Shown: piece by piece, positions 7,640 to 17,501 of the stretch | How positions within the stretch are numbered: position 1 is the stretch's first letter | Layout of the letters: every line of letters begins with the position of its first letter | NCBI RefSeq assembly: GCF_024055575.1 | Contig: NZ_JAMXOE010000006.1 | Span: 1 to 64,000 of the forward strand | Length of the DNA: 64,000 nucleotides | Source: Mucilaginibacter flavidus | Lineage (GTDB): Bacteria; Bacteroidota; Bacteroidia; Sphingobacteriales; Sphingobacteriaceae | Reading direction: 5' to 3' | Program-made: the position numbers and the translations under genes | Notes under the pieces: model-generated | Told to the model about the DNA's origin: nothing | Seen by the model: the letters and a program-made list of their open reading frames with translations, nothing else | The model's database searches: none

Positions 7640-8596
7640 TCAATCCTTATCTGCGCAAATTTTCCCCTTACCTGCGCACTTATCACAAACCTCGTAATTA
7701 GGTATGCTGCGGGTGTGGCTGTTTGATACGCTTTCAATTTCGGTGTGCCTGTTGCCATGGCTGTCAATAGAATAGCTACCGGGCACGGTGTACGAATATG
7801 TTGTAACTATAGGCTTGCTTAAAACTTTACGCCCACCGCATTTAGGGCATACCTCGAAATTTTTGCAGGGTTTTTCGCCCGGCAAATCGCCGTAAACAAT
7901 TATAGCGCCCCGGGGAAGGTTTGCGGGTAAGGTATAAACAGGCTCTGGTGCAATAACCTGGCCATGGTCAAGTCTTATAGCTGTACCCGCAGGGTTGTAA
8001 TATAATCCGTCGAACATATCACCTTTGCTGTCCCAACTTCCGGTAAACCTGTAGCCGTTATTAAACCGGTAGGTGCCGTTAACAATTGCGTTTGCATAAA
8101 AATTTCCTTCGAGTATATCACCGTTGGCAAAGGCCATGGTGCCTTTTCCCTGCCTACGTTCATCTACAAAATTGCCGGTATAAACATTCCCGCTTGGAAA
8201 TTTGAAGGTACCGAAGCCTGTTTCACAATCACCGTTGATGCAACCCGCATTTGTTCCTTTTATTTCTTTCCAGTCTGCTGCGTTCACTTTGGCCGGTCCG
8301 GCTGCCGATTTTACCCCTTTGCTGTAAAGCACCGCTTCGGTTTTGCCGCTTTTATAGGTTATAACGCCTTGCCCGTCCTCTACGCCGTTGCTGAATGAGC
8401 CTGTATAGGTGTAGTCGTCATACTTCATCGTTCCATGGCCATCGGGCTTGCCATTTTTAAACTCGCCATTGTAAACGCACCAGCCAAAATCGTAAACTCC
8501 TTTACCGGTGGTGCAATCGCCGCTTTTGCATTGGGCGCCGGCAAGCTTAACTGCAAACAATAAAACAAACAAACAATACAGCCGTGCCATCGTCAT
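7640..8596 (-). CDS. Exported MORN-repeat protein with C-terminal CxxC pairs
   Basis: 318 residues with a signal peptide (about residues 1-22). The first two thirds contain MORN repeats, recognisable as YNGEFKNGKPDGHGTMKY, YTGSFSNGVEDGQGVITY and YTGNFVDERRQGKGTMAF. The C-terminal part carries CPKCGG and CDKCAGKGKIC, resembling a DnaJ-type zinc knuckle. MORN repeats are usually structural or membrane- and protein-binding. The start ATG at 8596 overlaps the stop of the upstream TPR gene by one base (TAATG), so the two are translationally coupled and probably work together at the envelope. No enzymatic role is visible. Confidence 0.83.
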   Translation of the reverse strand: MTMARLYCLFVLLFAVKLAGAQCKSGDCTTGKGVYDFGWCVYNGEFKNGKPDGHGTMKYDDYTYTGSFSNGVEDGQGVITYKSGKTEAVLYSKGVKSAAGPAKVNAADWKEIKGTNAGCINGDCETGFGTFKFPSGNVYTGNFVDERRQGKGTMAFANGDILEGNFYANAIVNGTYRFNNGYRFTGSWDSKGDMFDGLYYNPAGTAIRLDHGQVIAPEPVYTLPANLPRGAIIVYGDLPGEKPCKNFEVCPKCGGRKVLSKPIVTTYSYTVPGSYSIDSHGNRHTEIESVSNSHTRSIPNYEVCDKCAGKGKICADKD

Positions 8597-9777
8597 TAAT
8601 TTTTTGTGCCCAATTCCTTTGCCTTTTGATTATCGGCATCAGACATTGCTATATTGCCTTTAAACTTGTAAACCGCCGAACGTAGCGAGTAATACATATA
8701 ATTATCAGGGAAAAGTTTAAGCCCATCGTTTATTGCCGCTATTGCATCATCATAACGCTCCATATTGCTGTAGGCGGTAGCTTTTAGCAGGTAGCCATCG
8801 GCGTTTACTTTATCCATTGCTATTACCTTTTCGGCCGCGGCCAGGCCTTCGGCGTTTTTATCGGTTCCTAATAAAATTTTTGCATAAACAGTGTAATAAC
8901 TTGCTATCCTGTTGTTTATGGAAATGGCTTTTTCGATATTTTGCTGGGCGGGCGGGTAATTGCGTTGTTTTTGATAAAGCTTAGCTAATTCATAGTAGGC
9001 ATCGTCAAAATTTGCATCAATAGTTTTTGCCTGGTTATAATCTGCCATTGCCTTATCGGCAGCGCCTGTTTCAGCATAAAGAATACCCCGGTTAACCAAA
9101 GCATATTTCTGGTCTTTATTAAGTTCTATAGCTTTTGAATAGTCAGCCATAGCTTCGGCATTTTTACCAAGCTTGTGATTGGTTGAGCCTCGCATATTAT
9201 AACCTTCGTCGTTATCGGGTATCATTTCTATAAACTTGTTGTAATCGGTAAGCGCATTCTCATAACGGCTTATCGAGGCAAAATCTTCAGCACGGCTTAG
9301 ATAAGCAAAAGGAAAGTCAGGCTTCAATTGTATCGATTTGCTGTAGGCGCCGATTGCCAACTGTATTTTGTTCTGGTCGTCGAGGACATTGCCTTTAATA
9401 ACATAAAGTATAAATACATCATCGTGTTTAGTAATGGCGGCGTCCATAATGGTAAGCGCTTCATCATCACGGCTAAGTGCCATAGCGGCTTTAGCTTTTG
9501 TAATATTCAGGTCGATATTATCGGGGGCAATGCCGAGACCGCGTGTAGCGACATCATAACCCTGTTGGGCTTTATTGCTGCGTAAATAAAGCTGGCTAAG
9601 CACGTTGATGGCGTTAACGTTTTTGCCATCGGCGGTAATGATTTTCTCAAATGCAGCAATTGCTTCGGGGTATTTGCCCTGTTTTGCAAGTTCCAGCGCC
9701 GCCTGTTCTTCAGGCGATTGGCAAAATGCTGTTATGGATAAAATAAGGCAGCTAATGGTGATAAGTATCTTTTTCAT
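8596..9777 (-). CDS. Exported TPR-repeat protein
   Basis: 393 residues from the ATG at 9777, which places a signal peptide MKKILITISCLILSITAFCQ at the very N-terminus; the longer frame to 9840 adds residues that would bury it. The rest is a solenoid of about nine to ten tetratricopeptide repeats, for example AIGAYSKSIQLKPDFPFAYL and AMADYSKAIELNKDQKYALV. TPR arrays scaffold protein complexes. It is the first gene of a two-gene unit with the MORN protein. Confidence 0.87.
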   Translation of the reverse strand: MKKILITISCLILSITAFCQSPEEQAALELAKQGKYPEAIAAFEKIITADGKNVNAINVLSQLYLRSNKAQQGYDVATRGLGIAPDNIDLNITKAKAAMALSRDDEALTIMDAAITKHDDVFILYVIKGNVLDDQNKIQLAIGAYSKSIQLKPDFPFAYLSRAEDFASISRYENALTDYNKFIEMIPDNDEGYNMRGSTNHKLGKNAEAMADYSKAIELNKDQKYALVNRGILYAETGAADKAMADYNQAKTIDANFDDAYYELAKLYQKQRNYPPAQQNIEKAISINNRIASYYTVYAKILLGTDKNAEGLAAAEKVIAMDKVNADGYLLKATAYSNMERYDDAIAAINDGLKLFPDNYMYYSLRSAVYKFKGNIAMSDADNQKAKELGTKN

Positions 9778-10148
9778 AACAGGTTTTTTTTTGACTGAAT
9801 TAATCATAACAAAAATGGCTTTGATTATGGCGGCAGACAATAATACATATGTAGTATTTTGATGTGGTGATGGCGATTTTTATGGTAGAGAACGCAATAT
9901 TTTGCACATTAAACAAGATAGGTTTACAATTACCCCGGAGGTTATACCTGGTTTAAATAACTCATCGTAAATTAATAAGAATATCGATAAAAAATATCAA
10001 CTACAATCAGTTATTAATATCCGCTTAATACCTAAAAAGTATATCCCCCATTATGGGTGATATTTTGACGCTATTTTTTGTTGATTTTTAAACTGATATC
10101 CATATTTTTAGCAACGCACATTATCATTACCGCCGCTACCTTATTTTG
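9778..10148. other. Divergent intergenic region between the TPR gene and the propeller kinase
   Basis: About 370 bp of AT-rich DNA that must contain the promoters of both divergent genes. I see no clear consensus promoter, no ORF and no strong hairpin. A PuPuTTATTAAT-like AT stretch lies around 9970-10030. Confidence 0.4.
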
Positions 10149-13100
10149 ATGAAACTAAACAGTTACTTAAACATGATAAATTTAAAAAGGGGATTATACA
10201 TCATTGCCGTTTTTATAATTACCTCCTGCAACAATTTATCAAACAAAAGCAACATAAACCTGCCACCGGCATTTAAAGAACCGGTTATCCAGCCATTAAA
10301 GTTCAGCAAAACAAAAAAAATAAACTGGGATGCTATTGTAACTGCACATGTACAACCCCTGTTCCGCAACCTTGATTTTAACAAATTGCCCGCTGAAACT
10401 TATGATACGACTGATTATAAACCATTTTCGAAGCCGGTTGAGCAGGCGACATTAAATTTCAAAGCACTACCCACTAAAAACCTTGATATAGATTTACTGC
10501 CGGCAAAGCCGCTGAAATTTAAAACCTACATTTTACAGCCGCCTAAACTTATTAAACGGGGACCGCTTGCCCGGGTAAATTCATCGCAGCTTATTTACGA
10601 TTTTGGCGATATCCCCGGCCCGCAGGGCAATTCGGTTTCGTGCCTTTATACAGATCATGATGGTTTTTTGTGGTTTGCAACCTTCCAGGGCGGCCTTTTC
10701 AGGTACGATGGCGAAAATTTGCAGCAGTATCTCCCAGGTCCGCTTGATTATAGTATCGATTGTATTTTACAGGATAAGCAGGGGCAAATCTGGATAAGTG
10801 AGTTTGGTGGTGGCATATCGGTACTGGATATTAAAAATGGCATCATTAAAAAAACTGGTGTGGCGCAGGGCTTGAATAGCGACAAGCCCAACCGGATGAT
10901 GATGGATAACGAGCAACGGATATGGGTAACTTATAGCACCGGCGGCGTTGATATACTGGATACACAATTATCGATTGTAAAATTCCTGGGTAAAGAAAAC
11001 GGATTATCAACCGCGCTGGGGACAGTATCGACGCTTGAGGACGACAAGGGAAGTATATGGATCAGTACGTTAGGCGGTGGCCTGAATATCGTCGACCCGG
11101 TTAATAAAAAGATAAAATATCTCGATAAAGCGCATGGGTTAAAATCAGATTCGCTGACATGGTTGGTAAATGATCGCACTAACCATGTTTGGGCGGGCTA
11201 TGCAGATGGAGTATTAAGCGTATTGGGCAGTGCTGATAACACCATACACAACATAAGAGAGGCACAACTGCCAAAAACTTTTGCCACGTGTTTGTTTGTA
11301 AATGATGACGGCAAGGTTTGGTGCGGCACCAACAGCGGCTTGTATATTTTTGATTTAAACAAACGCCTGGTGCGAACCATTAAACAGCATGACGGTTTAA
11401 GCAACGCGCTTATCCTGCGGATGGATAAAGATAATAACGGGCATATATGGATAGCGACGAACGGTGGGTTGAATGCAATTAATATTCATAAAACCGTAAC
11501 CGAACGCATAGGCAGCGTGGGGACGGCCAGCGTATTTGAAGACAAAAACGGGCTGATATGGCAGGGTACAAATGATGGGGTTTATATCGTGAACCGTAAA
11601 AACAAAACTATAAGGCATTTGTCCAAATTACAGGGGCTTTTTAATGATACTGTACAGACTATAAGAGAAATACAGGGCGAAGTATTTATTTGCACTAACA
11701 ATGGCCTGGATATAATTGATTCGGCGCACACTTCAATAGCTCATTTTGGTACTGAAGAAGGGTTTACTAACAGGAAAATTTTATCGGCAGCTGCTGATAA
11801 AAAGAACAGGCTGTGGATAGGCGGCGACCAGGACGGGTTGGATGTACTTGACCTTGGTGATTTAAGCCTAAAGCATATTGGCAAAGCAAGGGGATTAAGC
11901 AACGGGCAAAATATTGATGATATTAAGCTTGATCAGCAGGGCAATATATGGGTATCTACGCGTATCGGCGGTATAAATGTTATTGACCCGGATACATGGA
12001 CTATAAAGTCGATAAATGCCACTAACGGCGTGAAAATGCTGCAAGCCGACGATAGTGGCAATATGTGGATAGGAACGGCAAAAGGCATTTTAATAAATGC
12101 TGCGAAAGACAACGAGTTAATATCCTTTTCTACGCCGCAGGGTCTCGTAGATGAGCGGGTAATTTCACTGATAAACCGTAACGGCAAAATGTATGCAGGC
12201 ACCAACAAGGGGGTTAGCGAAATAACTCCGCCCGGGGCGGGTGTAACCACCGGGGATGGCTGGAAAGTAAGGTCGTTTGGCGAAGCTAACGGTATTATAA
12301 AACGCGCTAGAGGCAATTGGCTGACTGACATAATAACGCGTGATAATTATTTTTGCATGGGCGATTCGGGGCTGATAATGTTGAATCTTTCGCGTAAAAG
12401 CGTAGCGGCGCCGCAAGTATACATCAGCGGGCTTAATGTTATGGACGAGCCAGGTGCTTTTATGAACAAAACCGCCTACGATGTAACGGGCAAAGACACA
12501 CTTTGGCTTAATGAAGATGTATCGTATATCAGCGGTCAGCACCCGGAAACTACCGGGTACACTTCGCAAAGCGGGATAAGATGGGATAGCGTTAAAACAC
12601 CTTATAACATACCGGTTAATTTGCACGCGCGGTACGACCAGAATTTTATCCAATTTCAGTTTAATACGTTAAACCTCGCCAAACATGATACTACCTGGTA
12701 TAGGTACCGGTTGCTTGGTCTTGATAAGGATTGGAACCAACTCACCAATTCAACAGCCAGCAGGAACTATTTCAGCCTTGCACCCGGCGAATATACCTTT
12801 GAAGTATCAGGCAAAACAATTGACAGGGACTGGACAGCACCGGCACGGTTAAGCTTTACGATCGACCCGCCGTGGTGGCAAAAATGGTGGGCTTATTTAA
12901 TTTACCTGGGAGTTTTTGCAGGGTTGGTATGGGGCTTCACTCATATACGGGCGCTGCAACTGGTTAAGGATAAACGCAGGCTGGAGCAAAAAATAACAGA
13001 ACGCACCGAAGAGGTGATGCAACAAAAAGAGGAAATTGAAACCCAGCGCGATCACCTTGAAAAGATGGTGGATGAGCTGAAGGTGGCACAATCACAACTG

Positions 13101-13865
13101 GTTCAGAGTGAAAAACTGGCATCGTTAGGTGAATTGACCGCTGCTATTGCGCATGAAATTCAGAACCCGCTTAACTTTGTAAATAACTTCTCGGAAGTAA
13201 GTATCGAGATGCTGAACGAACTGAAAGAGGCACAACAAAAAGAAAACCGGGATTTGGAGGATGAAAAAGATCTGTTTGACACGCTGGAGCAAAACCTGGA
13301 TAAAATACAATTTCATGGCAAACGTGCCGACGGCATTGTTAAAACCATGCTGCAACACTCGCGTAACAACAGCAGCGAACGTGAACCAATCGACATTAAC
13401 GCATTGACAGATGAGTACATGAGGTTATCATACCATGGGCTGCGCGCTAAGGATAAGTCATTCAACGCAGGCATGCTGATGGACCAGGGCAATAAAATAC
13501 CTAAGCTAAATATCGTTCCGCAGGAGGTTGGCAGGGTTATGCTAAATATATTTAATAATGCGTTTTACGCGGTCCATCAAAAAAGCAAGCTAAATATTCC
13601 CAAATACCAGCCGCAGGTAACGCTATCCACCCGCGCCGAAAAAGGGTTTGTGAGCATAACCGTTAAGGATAATGGCACAGGTATACCCGACAGTATAAAG
13701 GACAAAATAATGCAGCCCTTTTTTACCACCAAGCCAACTGGGGAAGGTACAGGGCTGGGCCTTTCATTAAGCCATGATATTATTGTGAAAGGTTATGGCG
13801 GCGATATACGTATTAACACCAAAGAAGGGGAGTTTACTGAGTTTACGGTGATGATACCGGTGTAG
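10149..13865 (+). CDS. Periplasmic-propeller sensor histidine kinase (reg_prop, Y_Y_Y, HisKA, HATPase_c)
   Basis: 1238 residues from the ATG at 10149, one codon after a TTG. The N-terminus has a lipobox-like IITSC. Repeated blades of the two-component regulator propeller follow (QGNIWVSTRIGGINVIDP, GHIWIATNGGLNAINI and others), then a Y_Y_Y domain (YRYRLLGLDKDW), one membrane helix (WAYLIYLGVFAGLVWGF), a coiled coil, the H-box AAIAHEIQNPLNFVNN, and an ATPase domain with DNGTGIPD and GTGLGLSLSHD. Unlike hybrid regulators of polysaccharide loci it has no receiver or AraC domain, so it must signal to a separate response regulator, and none is adjacent. The ligand is unknown. The gene is monocistronic. 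Confidence 0.9.
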   Translation: MKLNSYLNMINLKRGLYIIAVFIITSCNNLSNKSNINLPPAFKEPVIQPLKFSKTKKINWDAIVTAHVQPLFRNLDFNKLPAETYDTTDYKPFSKPVEQATLNFKALPTKNLDIDLLPAKPLKFKTYILQPPKLIKRGPLARVNSSQLIYDFGDIPGPQGNSVSCLYTDHDGFLWFATFQGGLFRYDGENLQQYLPGPLDYSIDCILQDKQGQIWISEFGGGISVLDIKNGIIKKTGVAQGLNSDKPNRMMMDNEQRIWVTYSTGGVDILDTQLSIVKFLGKENGLSTALGTVSTLEDDKGSIWISTLGGGLNIVDPVNKKIKYLDKAHGLKSDSLTWLVNDRTNHVWAGYADGVLSVLGSADNTIHNIREAQLPKTFATCLFVNDDGKVWCGTNSGLYIFDLNKRLVRTIKQHDGLSNALILRMDKDNNGHIWIATNGGLNAINIHKTVTERIGSVGTASVFEDKNGLIWQGTNDGVYIVNRKNKTIRHLSKLQGLFNDTVQTIREIQGEVFICTNNGLDIIDSAHTSIAHFGTEEGFTNRKILSAAADKKNRLWIGGDQDGLDVLDLGDLSLKHIGKARGLSNGQNIDDIKLDQQGNIWVSTRIGGINVIDPDTWTIKSINATNGVKMLQADDSGNMWIGTAKGILINAAKDNELISFSTPQGLVDERVISLINRNGKMYAGTNKGVSEITPPGAGVTTGDGWKVRSFGEANGIIKRARGNWLTDIITRDNYFCMGDSGLIMLNLSRKSVAAPQVYISGLNVMDEPGAFMNKTAYDVTGKDTLWLNEDVSYISGQHPETTGYTSQSGIRWDSVKTPYNIPVNLHARYDQNFIQFQFNTLNLAKHDTTWYRYRLLGLDKDWNQLTNSTASRNYFSLAPGEYTFEVSGKTIDRDWTAPARLSFTIDPPWWQKWWAYLIYLGVFAGLVWGFTHIRALQLVKDKRRLEQKITERTEEVMQQKEEIETQRDHLEKMVDELKVAQSQLVQSEKLASLGELTAAIAHEIQNPLNFVNNFSEVSIEMLNELKEAQQKENRDLEDEKDLFDTLEQNLDKIQFHGKRADGIVKTMLQHSRNNSSEREPIDINALTDEYMRLSYHGLRAKDKSFNAGMLMDQGNKIPKLNIVPQEVGRVMLNIFNNAFYAVHQKSKLNIPKYQPQVTLSTRAEKGFVSITVKDNGTGIPDSIKDKIMQPFFTTKPTGEGTGLGLSLSHDIIVKGYGGDIRINTKEGEFTEFTVMIPV

Positions 13866-14011
13866 GTAGAATAAGACTAAAAATTTCCGCGATTTTTTAG
13901 ATCCAAAAACATGGAACAGGTTAATTTAAAATAAATTACAGCACAGCGTACACAAGTGTCAAATTTTATCACGTTTGATTATCAGCAACTTACAAATGTC
14001 AGAAAATTAAA

Positions 14012-14270
14012 GTAATTGATAATCAGAACGTTCCATAGTGTTCGGGGTGTTCCGCATGTTCAAAAATGGAACGCTTTGCCGGAATGTATTCACTTTAAAC
14101 GGTCTGCACCCAGTAAAAGCCTGCTAAATCTGTGGAAGGAATTCCCCGATAATTACTTAATTGTCTAATAATCAATATATTAAATATTGTTAAAAACTTA
14201 AATGGCTGATAATTAGTATGTTCCGTAGTGTTCGGGGTGTTCCGCGTGCAAAAATGGAACGCTTTGGAAC
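14012..14270. repeat. Pair of 60-bp imperfect direct repeats, 190 bp apart
   Basis: TAGTGTTCGGGGTGTTCCGC occurs identically at 14036-14055 and 14226-14245. Each copy is preceded by a TGATAAT(C/T)AG word and followed by CAAAAATGGAACGCTTT, so each has internal GTTCC/GGAAC inverted words. The second copy abuts the stop of the nucleoid-associated protein gene. The 13866-14272 gap holds no ORF of note. The copies may be remnants of a small mobile repeat. Confidence 0.7.
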
Positions 14271-14272
14271 AC

Positions 14273-15334
14273 TTATGCTTCTTCCTTAAAATAAACCTTA
14301 TAATAATTCATTGCCTTGCCATCATCAAAACCTTTCTCAATCAGGTCCTTATTGCCGTGGATGTAAATGTGGAAATTCTTATCCAGTTTTAGCACGCTTT
14401 TATAAACTTTAGCCTGCTTCTTAACGGCGTTGTCTGATATTTCGAAGGTATCGGAGATAGGGGTATCAAACTCCTGTTCGTATTGGTTCTTGAAGTTTTT
14501 GAACGATTCTATTGCCTGCGGGTTGCCGATTACTTCACCCGTAAACTCATCCATATCAAAAGTTTCTTTTTCCTTAAAATATTTCATGGAGCGATTTAGC
14601 AGGTCAATTTTATCCGCTTTGCTCATTTCAAACTCATCATCCAGTTTATTGGTGACAAAGTTTTTGTAAACGCCCAGCGCATTGCTGGTTTGGTTGTAGC
14701 TATCGTTGCGAATTTTTAGCTGCAGGAAATTGTCTTTCCAATATACAGCGGCATCACTGCTGCCATTGCCGTTTTTATCAATTACTACCACTTTATAGCC
14801 GTTCTCTTTTTCAATGTTGAAAATCAGCGCGCCTTTGTCAAGCTTGTTAATATTGATAGCATTTTCCTCGTAATCAACCTGGAAACCGCCTTTGTCAGGG
14901 TAAACTTTCAGGTAAGTCTCTTTATTTTCGGATTTGAAGATGCCTATACAATCCAGTGGGTTACCCTCAATCTGCACCTTGTTAAAGTAAACCACGTAAA
15001 GTTCGCCGCCTTTTATATTGGGATGCGTGGTTACCTTAAAAAGGAACTTGGCAATCAGCTCAGATGCTTCATGAAATTTTTCTTTTTGCTCGAATATCCT
15101 GGTAACAAAATGGTGGATTTCGTTTAGGGCAAGGTCGCCGCTGCTGTGGGTGAGATGGTAAACCTCGTTCGCTTTTTCAAATGGCTTTAGAAAATACTGC
15201 ATCAAAAGGTTGGGGATAACGTCGTCCTTTAATTCGAGCGGGTTATCAGATAGCGAATACAACTCATTTATCGACGGGTTGCCGACATGATGTACAGAAA
15301 TAGTATCGAGCGAAGCTTCAAAAAAGGTTACCAT
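14273..15334 (-). CDS. Nucleoid-associated protein (NdpA/YejK-like)
   Basis: 353 residues, soluble. The overall pattern matches the NdpA family (PF04245): a conserved N-terminal helical part with FLKPFEK and HFVTRIFEQ, a central block GGELYVVYFNKVQIEG, LDCIGIFKSENKETYL, and a KGALIFNIEKENGYKVVVID strand pair. Enterobacterial YejK associates with the nucleoid; the exact function in Bacteroidota is undefined. It is divergent from mnmE across 175 bp that contain ATGACTAATGAC-type repeats. The assignment is by overall resemblance and not by catalytic motifs. Confidence 0.75.
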   Translation of the reverse strand: MVTFFEASLDTISVHHVGNPSINELYSLSDNPLELKDDVIPNLLMQYFLKPFEKANEVYHLTHSSGDLALNEIHHFVTRIFEQKEKFHEASELIAKFLFKVTTHPNIKGGELYVVYFNKVQIEGNPLDCIGIFKSENKETYLKVYPDKGGFQVDYEENAININKLDKGALIFNIEKENGYKVVVIDKNGNGSSDAAVYWKDNFLQLKIRNDSYNQTSNALGVYKNFVTNKLDDEFEMSKADKIDLLNRSMKYFKEKETFDMDEFTGEVIGNPQAIESFKNFKNQYEQEFDTPISDTFEISDNAVKKQAKVYKSVLKLDKNFHIYIHGNKDLIEKGFDDGKAMNYYKVYFKEEA

Positions 15335-15509
15335 AATAGGGCGAAAGTAGCTTTTTTAGTTCATGGTTCATAGTTGATTGTTCATAGCCGGAAATCACAT
15401 CGAAGCGTAAGAAAGCTGTTTTATTGCGAAAGAATGCTACCAAATGCCGAACTTTGCGCCCTGTTTATCCGCTTGCTTCGCCGCAAACGCCCTAATGACT
15501 AATGACCCA

Positions 15510-16880
15510 ATGACTAATGACCAAACAATCGTCGCCCTTGCCACCCCAACCGGAACCGGGGCTATAGGTATTATCCGCCTTTCAGGACCGGAAGCAATCA
15601 CTATAGCCAACAGCGTTTTTAAAGGAAAGGATTTAACCAAACAGGCATCGCACACCATTCATTTTGGCAGCATTACCGATGGCGATATGATATTGGACGA
15701 GGTTTTGGTTTCGTTATTTATAGCCCCGCGTTCTTACACCAGAGAAAACGTAGTTGAGATTTCATGCCATGGTTCGGCGTACATAATTGAATCAATTATA
15801 AAACTGCTGATAAAGAAGGGGGCGAGGTCGGCTAAAGCAGGAGAGTTTACATTGAGAGCTTTTCTCAATGGTCAGCTGGATTTATCGCAGGCAGAGGCTG
15901 TTGCTGATTTAATCGCATCCAACTCCAAAGCATCACAACAGGTGGCCTTAAACCAGCTTAGAGGCGGCTTTAGCAATCAATTACAAGCACTGCGCGAGCA
16001 ACTGGTACAATTCGCCTCGCTGATTGAGCTGGAACTGGACTTTGCCGAAGAAGATGTAGAATTTGCCAACCGCGATCAGCTTAAAAAGTTGATTAACGAA
16101 ATTAACCGGGTAATTGGCAGTCTTATCCGGTCGTTCGAATTGGGTAATGCCATAAAGCAGGGTGTAAATACCGTAATTGCTGGTCGACCAAACGCTGGTA
16201 AATCAACGCTTTTAAACGCTTTACTCAATGAGGAGCGCGCTATAGTCAGCCATATCCCCGGTACCACCCGCGATACTATTGAAGAAGTCCTGAATATACA
16301 AGGAATCAATTTCAGGCTGATCGATACTGCCGGTATCCGTGAGGCCACTGATACCATAGAGCAGATCGGGGTGCAGCGGACGATGGAAAAAATCAGCCAG
16401 TCGGCATTGTTGATTTATGTTTACGATGCATCTGAAATGACAGAAAAACAGCTGAACCAGGATATTGAAAGCCTGCAGAAGCCTGGCATTAATATGCTGT
16501 TGGTGGCCAACAAAATTGATTTATTAAATGGTGCGCCTATCCTGCTGGATTTCCCTGCCTATGGCCTCTCAAACTTAATCTTTATATCAGCTAAAGAAAA
16601 ACTCCATATCGACGAATTGAAAAGCAGTATTTATAACGCTGCCATAAAAAGCCGGCTGAACGATGATGAAACGCTGGTAACCAATATCCGCCACCTGGAG
16701 GCGCTGCAAAAAACCGAAGAAGCCTTAAGCCGCGTACTTAACGGCATGGATACCGTAACTTCTGATTTTTTAGCGATGGATATTAAACAGGCTTTGCACT
16801 ATCTCGGCGAAATTACCGGGGCAGTTACTACTGATGATTTGCTTGAAAATATTTTTAGTAAGTTTTGTATTGGCAAATAG
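15510..16880 (+). CDS. mnmE: tRNA uridine-5-carboxymethylaminomethyl modification GTPase MnmE
   Basis: 456 residues from the third in-frame ATG (15510), whose product starts MTNDQTIVALATPTGTG like other MnmE proteins. Starts at 15444 and 15495 would add non-conserved residues. It has the N-terminal tetrahydrofolate-binding domain with GAIGIIRLSG, a helical domain interrupted by a G domain (Walker A GRPNAGKS at 225-232, DTAGIREATD, NKID), and the C-terminal FCIGK with the catalytic-type Cys453. With MnmG it installs cmnm5 on U34 of several tRNAs. The gene is complete, although the DNA behind it is decayed. Confidence 0.96.
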   Translation: MTNDQTIVALATPTGTGAIGIIRLSGPEAITIANSVFKGKDLTKQASHTIHFGSITDGDMILDEVLVSLFIAPRSYTRENVVEISCHGSAYIIESIIKLLIKKGARSAKAGEFTLRAFLNGQLDLSQAEAVADLIASNSKASQQVALNQLRGGFSNQLQALREQLVQFASLIELELDFAEEDVEFANRDQLKKLINEINRVIGSLIRSFELGNAIKQGVNTVIAGRPNAGKSTLLNALLNEERAIVSHIPGTTRDTIEEVLNIQGINFRLIDTAGIREATDTIEQIGVQRTMEKISQSALLIYVYDASEMTEKQLNQDIESLQKPGINMLLVANKIDLLNGAPILLDFPAYGLSNLIFISAKEKLHIDELKSSIYNAAIKSRLNDDETLVTNIRHLEALQKTEEALSRVLNGMDTVTSDFLAMDIKQALHYLGEITGAVTTDDLLENIFSKFCIGK

Positions 16881-17020
16881 GACGTGCACAATAGCCAATA
16901 TTTGCGAACGTTTCCGACAAGTAAACATCTCACTGTTAATAAGGTATGGCAATTCTTCTGGTCCAAGCTCTTGGGTAATTGTGCCTGTTTTTCCGACTTT
17001 TGTTAGCCAGTTGTTACTCA

Positions 17021-17398
17021 AAAACATATGAGCGTCCAGGTTATAAAATGATCCACGAATATCCGCTGGGCGGTAAGCCGCCTATGATGACCCACCTGTT
17101 TGAAAATGTAAAGGGACATCGGATCATCGCCGCTAAAGGCGCACCCGAAGCGTTGATCAACATCAGCCATTTAAACAGCAGCGAAAAGAAACAGATAGCA
17201 GGAGCAATTGAGGTGCTTGCCTCAGAGGGTTACCGGATATTGGCGGTGGGCGAAGCTGATTTTCCGGGAAGCGACTTCCCGGTTACCCACCAGGGATTTC
17301 ATTTTGTATTTAAAGGGCTAGTCGCCTTTTATGCGCATCTGTTAGATATCCTGATCGATCAATGCGCTGACGGGAACTGGAGAATTGAACTGGAATGA
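17021..17398 (+). pseudogene. Fragment of a cation-transporting P-type ATPase (nucleotide-binding domain only)
   Basis: An open frame encodes about 104 residues that resemble the N domain of Bacteroidota cation P-type ATPases: EYPLGGKPPMMTHLFEN, the nucleotide-binding AAKGAPEALI, then EGYRILAVGEADF and FKGLVAFY. The similarity stops abruptly at 17332, just before the expected DPPK hinge, and the frame runs on into unrelated residues. The transmembrane parts and the phosphorylated DKTGT loop are missing from this strand. It is therefore a remnant truncated at both ends, lying behind mnmE and in front of a broken GH130 gene. Confidence 0.8.
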
Positions 17399-17501
17399 GA
17401 ATACGGTAACGAATCATTCCATCATAAAAAAGAGTTCAAGGTGAAACAGAATAAAATATTGTATTAAATGAAGCTATATTATAGTATCTTAAAAGCGATG
17501 T

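Noticed and set aside
15361..15509. ATGACTAATGAC words before mnmE as a regulatory repeat
   Set aside because: Only two or three degenerate copies are present and part overlaps possible start codons. It is low-complexity intergenic text.
16974..16994. A GKTGTIT heptad read on the minus strand next to the P-type ATPase fragment
   Set aside because: It resembles the DKTGT phosphorylation loop, but the essential Asp is Gly and the surrounding residues do not match an ATPase. An inversion cannot be shown.
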